The notes under the pieces are model-generated. The model was not told where the DNA came from. It searched no databases and saw only the letters and a list, made by a program, of their open reading frames with translations. 23,507 nucleotides of DNA from CAZQEC01 sp964591565. GTDB lineage: Bacteria; Patescibacteriota; UBA1384; CAJBMM01. The DNA is taken from the NCBI GenBank assembly GCA_964591565.1, contig CAZQEC010000015.1, positions 1-23,507 on the forward strand. The letters run 5' to 3'. Every line of letters starts with the position of its first letter. Positions within the stretch are counted from its first letter, which is position 1. A program made the translations under genes and the position numbers. Of the stretch, positions 5,450 to 12,396 are shown piece after piece.

Positions 5450-6042
5450 TGAAAAAACAAACGCTAGCTTTTGATATTGATGGGGTAATTGTTGATTGGT
5501 GCGGATCATTTTTACGATTCGTGAATACTGAACTTGGTACCAATATGGCGTATGATGAATGTAAATATCACGATTTATCAAAGTGTTTTAATCTCTCGGT
5601 CGAATTGATGAAGAAACTGCGTGTTAAGTACGATGCCTCAACAAATGTCGGTAATCTAACTTATATTGACGGAGCGAAGCAGTCTATGAAAAAATTAGCC
5701 AAATATTATCAGCTCGCCATTATTACTAGTCGCCAGGCGGATTTGGAGGAGGATACCGATCGCTGGCTTGACCTGAACTTTCCGAACGTTTCAAGATATT
5801 ACTCGATGGGTCGAAAAAACCCTTTTGCTGGTGCCGAGGGCCGAAAGTTCAAACCGCAAATTGCCGAAGAAATTGGCGCAGTTTGTTTGGTGGAGGACAA
5901 TGAGGAGGAGTTTCACCATTGGGATTCAAGACATGTTGAGCCAATCTGTTTTCCCCAGCCGTGGAACGAATTGCTATTGCAAACCCACCCTCACATTTCG
6001 CGCCTAAACTGGTCGCAAATTCTTGAGCGATTTATCGGTTAG
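5449..6042 (+). CDS. HAD-superfamily phosphatase, 5'-nucleotidase (NT5C-like)
   Basis: The 197-residue protein has all four HAD motifs: FDIDGVIVD (8-16; nucleophile Asp9 and Asp11), IITSRQ (91-96), Lys135 in GRKFKPQIAEE, and VEDNEEE (148-154) for magnesium. The layout and size fit the deoxyribonucleotidase (NT5C/YqfW) branch, which removes phosphate from nucleoside monophosphates, but the substrate is not proven. The start codon overlaps the stop of the RhuM-Fic frame (TAATG), so translation is probably coupled and the two genes likely formed one operon. The protein is soluble, with no signal sequence. Pairing with a Fic-type protein may be incidental. Confidence 0.82.
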   Translation: MKKQTLAFDIDGVIVDWCGSFLRFVNTELGTNMAYDECKYHDLSKCFNLSVELMKKLRVKYDASTNVGNLTYIDGAKQSMKKLAKYYQLAIITSRQADLEEDTDRWLDLNFPNVSRYYSMGRKNPFAGAEGRKFKPQIAEEIGAVCLVEDNEEEFHHWDSRHVEPICFPQPWNELLLQTHPHISRLNWSQILERFIG

Positions 6043-6081
6043 GGTGACATCAAGCAACAAAAAATATAATCAGGATTATTT

Positions 6082-6549
6082 ATGCCAAAAACGCTTATTT
6101 TTGCCATCGTCCTCATCATAATCAGTTTGTATTGTTTAATATGGGCTGTAATGGCTTTTCGCACTTACCGTTTCGAAACCAGTAGCGATCAAAAACAATT
6201 TAGCGGAGGTGCGCCACTTGTTGAACTGCCCGACGGATTTTATAAAGGGACGGTTAAAAATTATTCTGGTGGCTGGCAGGGTAAAATGTTTGATCGGGCA
6301 CAACAAAGTGGCCGTAATCGCATTAACGACAAAGATGTTTATCCTTTCTCGACCAGTTTAGACAGTGGTTTGCGTGACCCTAATCTGAAAGTTGTGCGAA
6401 TTGATTACAACAAACCCGAAAACCCGTGGTATTTGCGGCATTTAGTAGACGAGGTGGTGGAAATATCGCCCGGAAAGTTGCAAGGCAAAATAATGGTGCG
6501 TTGGCTCGGATCCACCTTCACCGTCGGTTTTTTCCAATTGGAGCAGTAA
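6082..6549 (+). CDS. Membrane-anchored protein of unknown function
   Basis: This 155-residue protein starts with one strong membrane segment (about residues 4-26, LIFAIVLIIISLYCLIWAVM) followed by a soluble domain. That domain contains PDGFYKGTVKNYSGGWQGK, GRNRIN, YPFSTSLDSGLRD, IDYNKPENPWYLRHLVDEVV and a final LGSTFTVGFFQLEQ. The tryptophan/glycine pattern and strand-rich end suggest a beta-barrel-like ligand-binding domain on the outside of the membrane. I recognise the pattern as a conserved hypothetical family but cannot name a function. It follows the phosphatase gene by 39 bases with no convincing ribosome-binding site. Confidence 0.65.
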   Translation: MPKTLIFAIVLIIISLYCLIWAVMAFRTYRFETSSDQKQFSGGAPLVELPDGFYKGTVKNYSGGWQGKMFDRAQQSGRNRINDKDVYPFSTSLDSGLRDPNLKVVRIDYNKPENPWYLRHLVDEVVEISPGKLQGKIMVRWLGSTFTVGFFQLEQ

Positions 6550-6568
6550 TGGTTTAATTAGATTACTA

Positions 6569-6597
6569 TTGACAAACATATCTGTTATATATACGAT
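6569..6597 (+). promoter_or_regulatory. Promoter of the RelB/RelE-type module
   Basis: TTGACA (6569-6574) and TACGAT (6592-6597) are 17 bp apart. The predicted start of transcription coincides with the ATG at 6604, so the mRNA would be leaderless. The AT-rich spacer and flank contain an imperfect inverted repeat (ACATATC...GATATATGT, 6576-6602), a plausible operator for antitoxin autoregulation. Confidence 0.6.
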
Positions 6598-6603
6598 ATA
6601 TGT

Positions 6604-6879
6604 ATGAAAACATTACTGAATGTAAAGATAGATACTGTTGTAAAACGCAAGGCACACAAGGTGGCTGAGGAGTTTGGTCTGACGCTTAGCGCTCTGGTGA
6701 ATATCCAGCTGAAACAGCTAATCCGTGATCAAGAAATACTGCTTTCTGTTACGCCAAAAATGTCGGCTGGTCTTGAAAAAATACTCGATGATGTCGAAGA
6801 AGACATAAAACATAATAAAAATTTGTCTCCGGCAATTTCCAATCGCCAGGAACTAGATCGATACCTTGATTCTATATGA
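6604..6879 (+). CDS. RelB/DinJ-type antitoxin
   Basis: This 91-residue protein begins MKTLLNVKIDTVVKRKAHKV, a ribbon-helix-helix DNA-binding arm, then AEEFGLTLSALVNIQLKQLI, typical of RelB/DinJ antitoxins. The acidic C-terminal half (ILDDVEEDIKHNKN...QELDRYLDSI) would wrap and neutralise the toxin. In intact systems antitoxin dimers also repress their own promoter. The toxin gene starts within the stop codon of this one (ATGA at 6876-6879), the usual coupled arrangement, but that toxin is frameshifted. The antitoxin itself looks complete. Confidence 0.82.
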   Translation: MKTLLNVKIDTVVKRKAHKVAEEFGLTLSALVNIQLKQLIRDQEILLSVTPKMSAGLEKILDDVEEDIKHNKNLSPAISNRQELDRYLDSI

Positions 6880-7137
6880 TCATCAGATTTCATCGTCGGT
6901 TTTTAGAATGCATTCGCACGGCTAAAAGATGAAGAAAAGAAACGAACCAAAGCTCGGTTGCGACTTTTTGCTGAAGACCCACATACACCTTACTTGCGAA
7001 ATCATAGTTTGAAAGGAAAGTACGCTGGATGCAGGAGCATCAATGTTGGTGGAGACTTGCGGATAATATACAAAGCAGTTAATGAAAACGAGGTGATAAT
7101 TGTCACTGTCGGCACACACAGCCAATTATATGGCTAA
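6876..7137 (+). pseudogene. RelE/YafQ-type toxin, frameshifted
   Basis: The ATG at 6876 opens MIIRFHRRFLECIRTAKR and stops. The rest of the toxin is in another frame from 6907: NAFARLKDEEKKRTKARLRL, then FAEDPHTPYLRNHSLKGKYA, GCRSINVGGDLRIIYK and a final VIIVTVGTHSQLYG, with TAA at 7135-7137. NHSLKGKYAG...SI...DLRIIY is the RelE/YafQ core, and the terminal histidine region is the usual active-site end of these ribosome-dependent mRNA interferases. The span is 262 bases, one more than a multiple of three, so deleting one base near 6905-6908 restores an 86-residue toxin. Loss of the toxin while the antitoxin persists is a common decay path; a sequencing error is the alternative. Confidence 0.75.
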
Positions 7138-7164
7138 TTTTGCTCGGAATGTTTAAAGGGGCAT

Positions 7165-7194
7165 TTGAATGTATGGTTATTTAAGCGTATTTTA
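7165..7194 (+). promoter_or_regulatory. Promoter of the cupin gene
   Basis: TTGAAT (7165-7170) and TATTTT (7189-7194) are 18 bp apart. The start of transcription would coincide with ATG 7200, so the mRNA would be leaderless. No ribosome-binding site is present. Confidence 0.4.
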
Positions 7195-7199
7195 ATATC

Positions 7200-7604
7200 A
7201 TGCACGGATCTAGCGATAACATTGAAAAATTAACACTCGAAAACACCAATTTTCGCCAAGTGCTCTACACTGGTGTGTACAGCCAGCTGGTGCTAATGTG
7301 TTTGCGACCTCATCAGGAAATTGGCTTAGAAACACATCCTGATACAGATCAGTTTTTTCGCATTGAGGCGGGTCAAGGCAAGTGTGTAATTGATGATCAA
7401 GAGTATAAGATCGCAGACGGCTCAGCCATTGTTGTACCGGCGGGAGCAAAGCACAACGTGCTTAACACATCTAGCGTAGACGAATTAAAGCTTTATACCA
7501 TCTACTCCCCACCGCATCACCAAGACGGAGTTACGCGTGTTACCAAACAAGACGCCGAGATGCGCGAAACCGAGTTTGACGGTGTTACATCTGAGTCGCT
7601 TTAA
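7200..7604 (+). CDS. Cupin-domain protein
   Basis: The 134-residue protein is a single cupin beta-barrel. Motif 1 is PHQEIGLETHPDTDQFFRIEAGQG (37-60, metal-ligand His46 and a degenerate second ligand) and motif 2 is VVPAGAKHNVLN (78-89, His85). Cupin_2 proteins include sugar isomerases, dioxygenases and ligand sensors. The pattern here matches small stand-alone cupins often named mannose-6-phosphate isomerase-like, but the reaction is unknown. It converges on the minus-strand gene ending at 7601, and the two stop codons overlap by 4 bases. No terminator is visible between them. Confidence 0.85.
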   Translation: MHGSSDNIEKLTLENTNFRQVLYTGVYSQLVLMCLRPHQEIGLETHPDTDQFFRIEAGQGKCVIDDQEYKIADGSAIVVPAGAKHNVLNTSSVDELKLYTIYSPPHHQDGVTRVTKQDAEMRETEFDGVTSESL

Positions 7605-7957
7605 TTGCTCGGGTTTTGCCACTCGGTCTTTGCCATTCGTCTCAACACATTCTCTCTAACTTTTTGCCCTTTGATAGCGTTGGGTGACGGTTGGTCATTT
7701 AATCGGACGTGCGACAGAACATTCGTGCTTTTTTCGTCAATTTCATTAATAATATTTCGCATTTCATCGGCTTCTGCACAAGCATCGATTTTAAGAAATA
7801 GTTCATCAATATCCTTTTTTTCATGTTCAAACATTTCTCTACCGCCCCTTAATGAAAGCGCGGCGTCAACAAGATAATAAATTTTTTCTGCCGCTTCTTC
7901 TTTCAGAGCATCAAGTTCGCTAGGTGGATCATATTCTGAAGGCGACAATTTTTCCAT
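7601..7957 (-). CDS. Acidic helical protein of unknown function
   Basis: This 118-residue soluble protein is predicted to be all-helical and charged (LDALKEEAAEKIYYLVDAAL, EKKDIDELFLKIDACAEADE, IINEIDEKSTNVLSHV, NVLRRMAKTEWQNPSN). No family was recognised. It is favoured over the plus-strand frame covering the same bases because a promoter (TTGAAT 7993-7988, 18 bp, TAAGAT 7969-7964) lies directly upstream with its start site at the ATG, and the composition is protein-like. It ends tail-to-tail with the cupin gene. Confidence 0.6.
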   Translation of the reverse strand: MEKLSPSEYDPPSELDALKEEAAEKIYYLVDAALSLRGGREMFEHEKKDIDELFLKIDACAEADEMRNIINEIDEKSTNVLSHVRLNDQPSPNAIKGQKVRENVLRRMAKTEWQNPSN

Positions 7958-7963
7958 ATGAAT

Positions 7964-7993
7964 ATCTTATCAGCTTCAATGACTTTAATTCAA
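7964..7993 (-). promoter_or_regulatory. Promoter of the acidic helical protein gene, leaderless
   Basis: On the minus strand TTGAAT (7993-7988) and TAAGAT (7969-7964) are 18 bp apart. Six bases separate the -10 box from ATG 7957, so transcription would start at the start codon. Confidence 0.4.
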
Positions 7994-8004
7994 GCGAAAA
8001 GTAC

Positions 8005-9303
8005 TTATCTAACATAAACACGCGCGTTGTCAGTGAATCCGCCAACTTGGCTAGCAGTTTTGTTCGGAAAGATTTCCAATTTTAATTTCATTGGCTCAAC
8101 CATTTGAAGCAAAACCGTGCCCATTACTTGATCAGAGTTCTTGGATATTAAATTCGGGTTTAAGCCTTTGCTCAAATCTACACCTAATTTTGTGGCGCTA
8201 TCGATATACTGCGATTGTTGTAGCTCATATTTAATCAAACCCGACTCTACGGTAATACTGGCAGGATCAGGCGCATTGTCTTTAACGCCAAACTGCTTGG
8301 CAGTCCCAGCAAAGTCGCCGATCGAAAAAATAATGTGAGTTGGATCAAGAAAGTCGTAAACAATGGCTAAATGTCCGTCCCAATATCGCCCGACCGAGCC
8401 ACTGGCTTGAGCGTTCGGTAGACCACGAAATCCGCCCGATCCCTCCTTGAACCACATTCCGACCAATTTACCGTCAACGTCATAATCAACTTTGCCCGTT
8501 TTGGGTTCGTCTACTCTAGCATTTTTTGATAACAGCGCCGATTTGATTTCGCTGGTGAAGTGGCTAAACATATCGTCCAAATAAAATCGGTTTTCGTCGC
8601 CATCGTAGCTTTTAGGGTTTGAAAAATGGGCTGGCGGATTGTTAAAATTCCATACGGCGAAGTCAACCGTTTGTCCGCCCACGCGCCCAATTTCTTGACC
8701 GGCTTTAACCGGAATACGTACTAATTTTTGTTCAAATCCTTTTAGTACTCCGACTTGCGCGGCAATTTCTGGCGATAGTGAAGTGAGCAAATCATAATAT
8801 GAATAAAAGGCACACGAATATTCAAAATACATCTGATATTCATCGGTTGGTTTATGGTTACCGCCTACTTCGCCCACAAACTCACCCCGATGCGATACGT
8901 ATACGATAGTGCCGTCGGCGATGGCGTAAACTGGATAAGCGTCGCGCTCAGATTTAAAGTTAATTGGCGAAATGTAGCCGTGCGAAGTGGGAATAACGTG
9001 TGCTTCAACCATAATGCCATATGGTTCAATTATCCCAATATCGGTAAGGTTCATTGGCGAATATGTAAAGGTTTTAACATCGGTGCCGCTGCACTTGCCC
9101 TGGCTGTATTGTTGGCTAAACTGATTTTTTTCGGCGCTAGAAGTGGAATTGACCGCACTTTGCCCAATATTATTACCACTATCGCTTTTTGTGCTAGTAT
9201 CGCCGGCAGATTTAGATTGCGACCATTTTACAACTAGCACCGCTGTCACAATCAACACCACACCAGTCATCACTACTAGTCCAATCCACCATATTTTTTT
9301 CAT
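8005..9303 (-). CDS. Membrane-anchored, degenerate M23 (LytM)-like extracellular protein
   Basis: This 432-residue protein begins MKKIWWIGLVVMTGVVLIVTAVLVV, a signal anchor (about 5-26), then a Ser/Asn/Thr linker (30-65). The region 99-220 follows the layout of LytM endopeptidases: VEAHVIPTSHGYISP, YPVYAIADGTIVYVSHR, a Tyr-rich strand and IPVKAGQEIGRVGGQTVDFAV. In active M23 enzymes the last part is H-L-H-F-E; here it is VDFAVWN, and the first ligand site is not canonical, so zinc catalysis is probably lost. It may bind peptidoglycan or act as a regulator of cell-wall enzymes. The remaining C-terminal 210 residues match nothing I recognise. The gene is divergent from the UXS gene. Confidence 0.6.
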   Translation of the reverse strand: MKKIWWIGLVVMTGVVLIVTAVLVVKWSQSKSAGDTSTKSDSGNNIGQSAVNSTSSAEKNQFSQQYSQGKCSGTDVKTFTYSPMNLTDIGIIEPYGIMVEAHVIPTSHGYISPINFKSERDAYPVYAIADGTIVYVSHRGEFVGEVGGNHKPTDEYQMYFEYSCAFYSYYDLLTSLSPEIAAQVGVLKGFEQKLVRIPVKAGQEIGRVGGQTVDFAVWNFNNPPAHFSNPKSYDGDENRFYLDDMFSHFTSEIKSALLSKNARVDEPKTGKVDYDVDGKLVGMWFKEGSGGFRGLPNAQASGSVGRYWDGHLAIVYDFLDPTHIIFSIGDFAGTAKQFGVKDNAPDPASITVESGLIKYELQQSQYIDSATKLGVDLSKGLNPNLISKNSDQVMGTVLLQMVEPMKLKLEIFPNKTASQVGGFTDNARVYVR

Positions 9304-9352
9304 ACTTTAAGCGTATCATAATATTTTGCTAGGTAAAATTAAATTGTAAATG

Positions 9353-9381
9353 TTGTTAATAACATAAATTTTTAGTAATCT
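9353..9381 (+). promoter_or_regulatory. Promoter of the UXS-AlkD-MsrB cluster
   Basis: TTGTTA (9353-9358) and TAATCT (9376-9381) are 17 bp apart. The -35 region sits in a small inverted repeat, ATGTT-GTTAAT-AACAT (9350-9365), which may be an operator. The leader would be about 35 bases. Confidence 0.5.
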
Positions 9382-9422
9382 AAGGTGCGTAGCAGGCATT
9401 AATTAATCTAAGAGCAAGCAAC

Positions 9423-10355
9423 ATGAAAAAATATGTCATTGCGGGGGCGGCCGGGTTTTTGGGCTCGCATTTAACCAAACGCTTGCTTAATGAGGGGCAT
9501 TCGGTCATAGCGGTGGATAATTTAGTCACTGGCACCCTCAATAATCTCGAATCTGTATCCAGACATCCGCATTTTCAATTCATCAAACACGATATTATCG
9601 AACCCTTGAATGTTGAAGGAGAGGTTGATTTTGTCTGCAACTTGGCTTGCCCGGCCTCGCCGGTGCATTATTTCAAAATACCGATTGAGACGCTTGAAGT
9701 CAGCTCGCTCGGCACTAAAAATATGCTCGATTTGGTGCGTCGAAAAAACGCCCGTTTTTTTCACACTTCGACCAGTGAAGTGTACGGTGACCCCAAGGTA
9801 CATCCACAACCTGAAAGCTATTTTGGCAATGTAGACCCTTACTGTCAACGTTCGTGTTACGATGAAGGCAAACGCTACGCTGAAGCGTTGATCTATGCAT
9901 ATCGTGATCAAAACAATCTTAACACCGGCGTTGTGCGCATTTTTAACACTTACGGCCCCTTTATGCAACCTGACGACGGTCGAGTCGTTTCCACCTTTAT
10001 TCGTCAAGCGCTGGCGGGCGAGGATATTACCGTTCAGAGCGATGGTCGTCAAACCCGATCGTTTTGTTATGTGGACGACATGATCGAAGGTCTGCACCGC
10101 CTCATTCACTCTTCGGAAAGCGGCCCGATAAATATTGGCAATCCAGGTGAGTTTAGCGTTTTAGAGTTGGCAAAAATGGTGATTGCTTTGACCAAATCTA
10201 CATCCAAAATTGTTCACACCGCCCCCGCCCCATCGGACCCGAAACAGCGTCGCCCCGATATTGCTTTGGCTAAAGAAAAACTTGGTTGGGAGCCAAAAGT
10301 ACAGTTGAAAGATGGATTGATGCGCACGATTGAATGGTTTAAGCGTCACGATTAA
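9423..10355 (+). CDS. UDP-glucuronate decarboxylase / NAD-dependent sugar epimerase (UXS-like)
   Basis: The 310-residue protein is an extended short-chain dehydrogenase. GAAGFLGSHL (8-17) binds NAD, TSTSEVYGDPKVHPQPE (115-131) is the catalytic segment, and SCYDEGKRYAEAL (144-156) carries Tyr146 and Lys150. YDEGKR and the SEVYGDP-x-x-HPQPE context are features of UDP-glucuronic acid decarboxylase, which converts UDP-glucuronate to UDP-xylose for surface polysaccharides. The loop between them (GNVDPYCQRS) departs from the usual N-P-I-G-P-R, so a related epimerase is possible. It is full length, starts with ATG after a weak purine-rich site, and leads a cluster whose next gene begins 12 bases after the stop. 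The product fits the envelope genes nearby. Confidence 0.85.
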   Translation: MKKYVIAGAAGFLGSHLTKRLLNEGHSVIAVDNLVTGTLNNLESVSRHPHFQFIKHDIIEPLNVEGEVDFVCNLACPASPVHYFKIPIETLEVSSLGTKNMLDLVRRKNARFFHTSTSEVYGDPKVHPQPESYFGNVDPYCQRSCYDEGKRYAEALIYAYRDQNNLNTGVVRIFNTYGPFMQPDDGRVVSTFIRQALAGEDITVQSDGRQTRSFCYVDDMIEGLHRLIHSSESGPINIGNPGEFSVLELAKMVIALTKSTSKIVHTAPAPSDPKQRRPDIALAKEKLGWEPKVQLKDGLMRTIEWFKRHD

Positions 10356-10366
10356 AAAGAAGTATT

Positions 10367-11095
10367 GTGAACACATCTAACAAATTAATAAACGAAGTAC
10401 ACGCTAAAATTCAAGCATTGGCTAGTCCAGAGCGCGCCACCGCATCCAAATGGTTTTTCAAAACTGGGCCAGGGCAATACGGCGAGGGTGATCAATTTAT
10501 TGGTCTAACGGTGCCGCAGGTGCGCATTTTGGCGCGACAATATAAGCATCTCGATGTTAATTCAGTACTCGCTCTACTAAAATCGCCCATTCACGAAGAA
10601 AGACAGTTAGCGTTATTTATTTTGGTTAAGAAATATCAATTATCTGATCAAAATGGCCGCGAAAAGATCTATCAAAACTATTTAAATCACACCAAGTTTA
10701 TCAACAATTGGGATTTAGTGGACGGCTCGGCTGAGTATATTGTCGGTGCATATCTATCCGATAAATCAAAGTGCCCGCTTGAACGTTTGGCAAAATCTGC
10801 CGATTTGTGGCAGAGACGCATTGCCATACTGGCCACATTTCGCTATATAAAGGAAGGGGAGTGCGAAGACGCTTTAAAAATTGCCACAATTTTATTGTAT
10901 GACAAGCACGATTTGATTCAAAAAGCGGTAGGTTGGATGCTACGAGAGATTGGCAAAAAGTGCTCGGTTAATATCCTTACCCAATTTTTGGATAAACACG
11001 CCGCCACCATGCCTCGCACTACGTTGCGTTATGCAATTGAGCATTTTGACGCCAGAACGCGCCTCAATTATCTAAACAAAAGTAAGGATAAATGA
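10367..11095 (+). CDS. DNA alkylation repair protein, AlkD family
   Basis: This 242-residue protein is built of helical HEAT-like repeats. Landmarks are KTGPGQYGEGDQFIGLTVPQ (32-51), a typical AlkD N-terminal segment, NNWDLVDGSAEY, WQRRIAILATF, DLIQKAVGWMLREIGKK and MPRTTLRYAIEHF near the end. AlkD enzymes remove N3- and N7-alkylated bases and bulky adducts without flipping the base; this is family knowledge, not shown here. The start is GTG (10367), 12 bases after the UXS gene. The stop overlaps the next gene's ATG (ATGA) by 4 bases, so translation of MsrB is likely coupled. Together they form a stress-repair pair. Confidence 0.9.
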   Translation: MNTSNKLINEVHAKIQALASPERATASKWFFKTGPGQYGEGDQFIGLTVPQVRILARQYKHLDVNSVLALLKSPIHEERQLALFILVKKYQLSDQNGREKIYQNYLNHTKFINNWDLVDGSAEYIVGAYLSDKSKCPLERLAKSADLWQRRIAILATFRYIKEGECEDALKIATILLYDKHDLIQKAVGWMLREIGKKCSVNILTQFLDKHAATMPRTTLRYAIEHFDARTRLNYLNKSKDK

Positions 11096-11478
11096 TGAAA
11101 GACGATGTGCATTACCAGCATAAATTAACTCCGGATCAGTATAAAATCATGCGCCAAAAGGGCACCGAGGCGCCGTTTAGCGGGCAATATTGGAATCATC
11201 ACGAAAATGGTATGTATGAATGCGCCGCTTGCGGCACCGAATTGTTTTCATCGGATACTAAGTTTGACTCAGGCACCGGCTGGCCTAGTTTTTCAGACGT
11301 GGCTAGGTCTGAAAATGTTATTTTGCGAGATGATAACGACCACGGTATGCACCGCACCGAAGTGGTCTGCGCCAAATGCGGAGGGCATCTCGGGCATTTA
11401 TTTGCAAGTGGTCCCAAGGATAAAGGTGGCTCACGTTATTGCATTAACTCGGCGTGTTTAAACTTTAAGGCGAAGTGA
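11092..11478 (+). CDS. msrB: Peptide-methionine (R)-S-oxide reductase
   Basis: The 128-residue protein is a complete MsrB. Zinc is bound by C44-x-x-C47 and C93-x-x-C96. Other landmarks are the substrate-pocket segments GTGWPSFSDV (61-70) and GHLGHLFASG (98-107), and GGSRYCINSA (112-121) with catalytic Cys117. It reduces methionine-R-sulfoxide in proteins using thioredoxin. The size matches stand-alone MsrB. The start overlaps the AlkD stop, and a second ATG directly follows (11095), so the protein may begin one residue later. No MsrA is present in the window. Confidence 0.95.
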   Translation: MMKDDVHYQHKLTPDQYKIMRQKGTEAPFSGQYWNHHENGMYECAACGTELFSSDTKFDSGTGWPSFSDVARSENVILRDDNDHGMHRTEVVCAKCGGHLGHLFASGPKDKGGSRYCINSACLNFKAK

Positions 11479-11510
11479 AGGTAATCATCTCGCATTGTGA
11501 ATTCATCTAG

Positions 11511-12368
11511 CTATTCCAAAAATAACAGGGCGTACATTAAACCGACGCCGAGCAAAATTGTGCCGAGTTGCGCAAAGCTAGTTTTGGCGTCAAAGTCGTG
11601 TTTTTGACTGTGCGCGTGCAGTTCCGGCACTAGGTCGGTGCCAGCGATATAAATAAAACCACCGGTGGCGATGCTAATAATAACCATTGAACCCCCGTTA
11701 ACAAGATCGGCCCCAATTATTAGTGTTATAATCAAACCAATCAGGGCAAATAAAGCCGAGACAAAGTTAAAAACAAGCGCTTTTTTGGTTGAATATCCAG
11801 CGTGAACGAGCACCCCGAAATCGCCAATTTCTTGCGGAATTTCATGTAAAATAACTGCCAGAGTGGTCGCAACTCCCACTTCAAAACTAACCAAAAAACT
11901 GGCGCCTATGAGTGCGCCGTCCAGCAAATTATGCAGGGCGTCGCCTACTAAATTAATTTGACCAATGTGACTGTTATCGTCCTCGTCGTGCTCGTCGTGA
12001 CAGTGTCGCCAGCGCAAAAACTTTTCCAGCATAAAGAACAGCAAAATACCGCCAATTATACCGAGCGATATTAATTCTGCTTTAGCGTCGCTTCGATATA
12101 GTTCAGGCATTAAATGCAAAAAAGCGTCGCCAAACAAAGCGCCAACCGACAAACTGACCAAAAATGTGACAATTTTTTTAACGTAAGCTTGATTTAGAGC
12201 TAGCGTTGCTACCCCAACTAGTGAGATTATGCTCACAATTAGTACCGCTAGAACTGCTTGTAATGACTGCGTAATCGCGCCTCCTTTGATTTCTAGATTA
12301 ATGTAGCATATCTGGACGATGGAATATAGGGGATGGATGATAGAGAAAATGAAGCTTCTGTTTGTCAT
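11511..12368 (-). CDS. ZIP-family metal transporter
   Basis: This polytopic membrane protein has the ZIP signature motifs DALHNLLDGALIGAS (143-157, TM4) and ILHEIPQEIGDFGVL (173-187, TM5), which form the zinc or iron site in the membrane. A His/Asp-rich loop (RWRHCHDEHDEDDNSH, 119-134) lies between TM3 and TM4. ZIP proteins move divalent metals into the cytoplasm. The reading from ATG 12368 adds about 31 residues that look unlike the family. A strong ribosome-binding site (AAAGGAGG, 12287-12280) and an extended -10 lie inside it, followed only by ATT (12275) and ACG (12272). Initiation at one of those would give the normal N-terminus ITQSLQAVLAVLIVSIISLV. The gene is divergent from the glycosidase. 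Confidence 0.9.
   Translation of the reverse strand: MTNRSFIFSIIHPLYSIVQICYINLEIKGGAITQSLQAVLAVLIVSIISLVGVATLALNQAYVKKIVTFLVSLSVGALFGDAFLHLMPELYRSDAKAELISLGIIGGILLFFMLEKFLRWRHCHDEHDEDDNSHIGQINLVGDALHNLLDGALIGASFLVSFEVGVATTLAVILHEIPQEIGDFGVLVHAGYSTKKALVFNFVSALFALIGLIITLIIGADLVNGGSMVIISIATGGFIYIAGTDLVPELHAHSQKHDFDAKTSFAQLGTILLGVGLMYALLFLE
12280..12308 (-). promoter_or_regulatory. Internal promoter and ribosome-binding site within the ZIP 5' end
   Basis: On the minus strand an extended -10, TGC-TACATT (12308-12300), predicts transcription from about 12293. Fifteen to twenty bases later is AAAGGAGG (12287-12280). The next codons are ATT (12275) and ACG (12272); no ATG, GTG or TTG lies within usual spacing. 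Confidence 0.35.
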
Positions 12369-12390
12369 CGTCTAATATCTGGCGTAAACT
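12362..12390 (+). promoter_or_regulatory. Promoter of the surface glycosidase gene, leaderless
   Basis: TTGTCA (12362-12367) and TAAACT (12385-12390) are 17 bp apart, with exactly 6 bases before ATG 12397. The predicted transcript begins at the start codon. The box overlaps the 5' end of the divergent ZIP reading frame. Confidence 0.5.
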
Positions 12391-12396
12391 TGTAAT

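Noticed and set aside
7605..7877. Plus-strand open frame after the cupin gene
   Set aside because: It is opposite the minus-strand acidic protein, which has a promoter and normal composition; the plus-strand product is rich in Ser, Phe and Cys with no motif.
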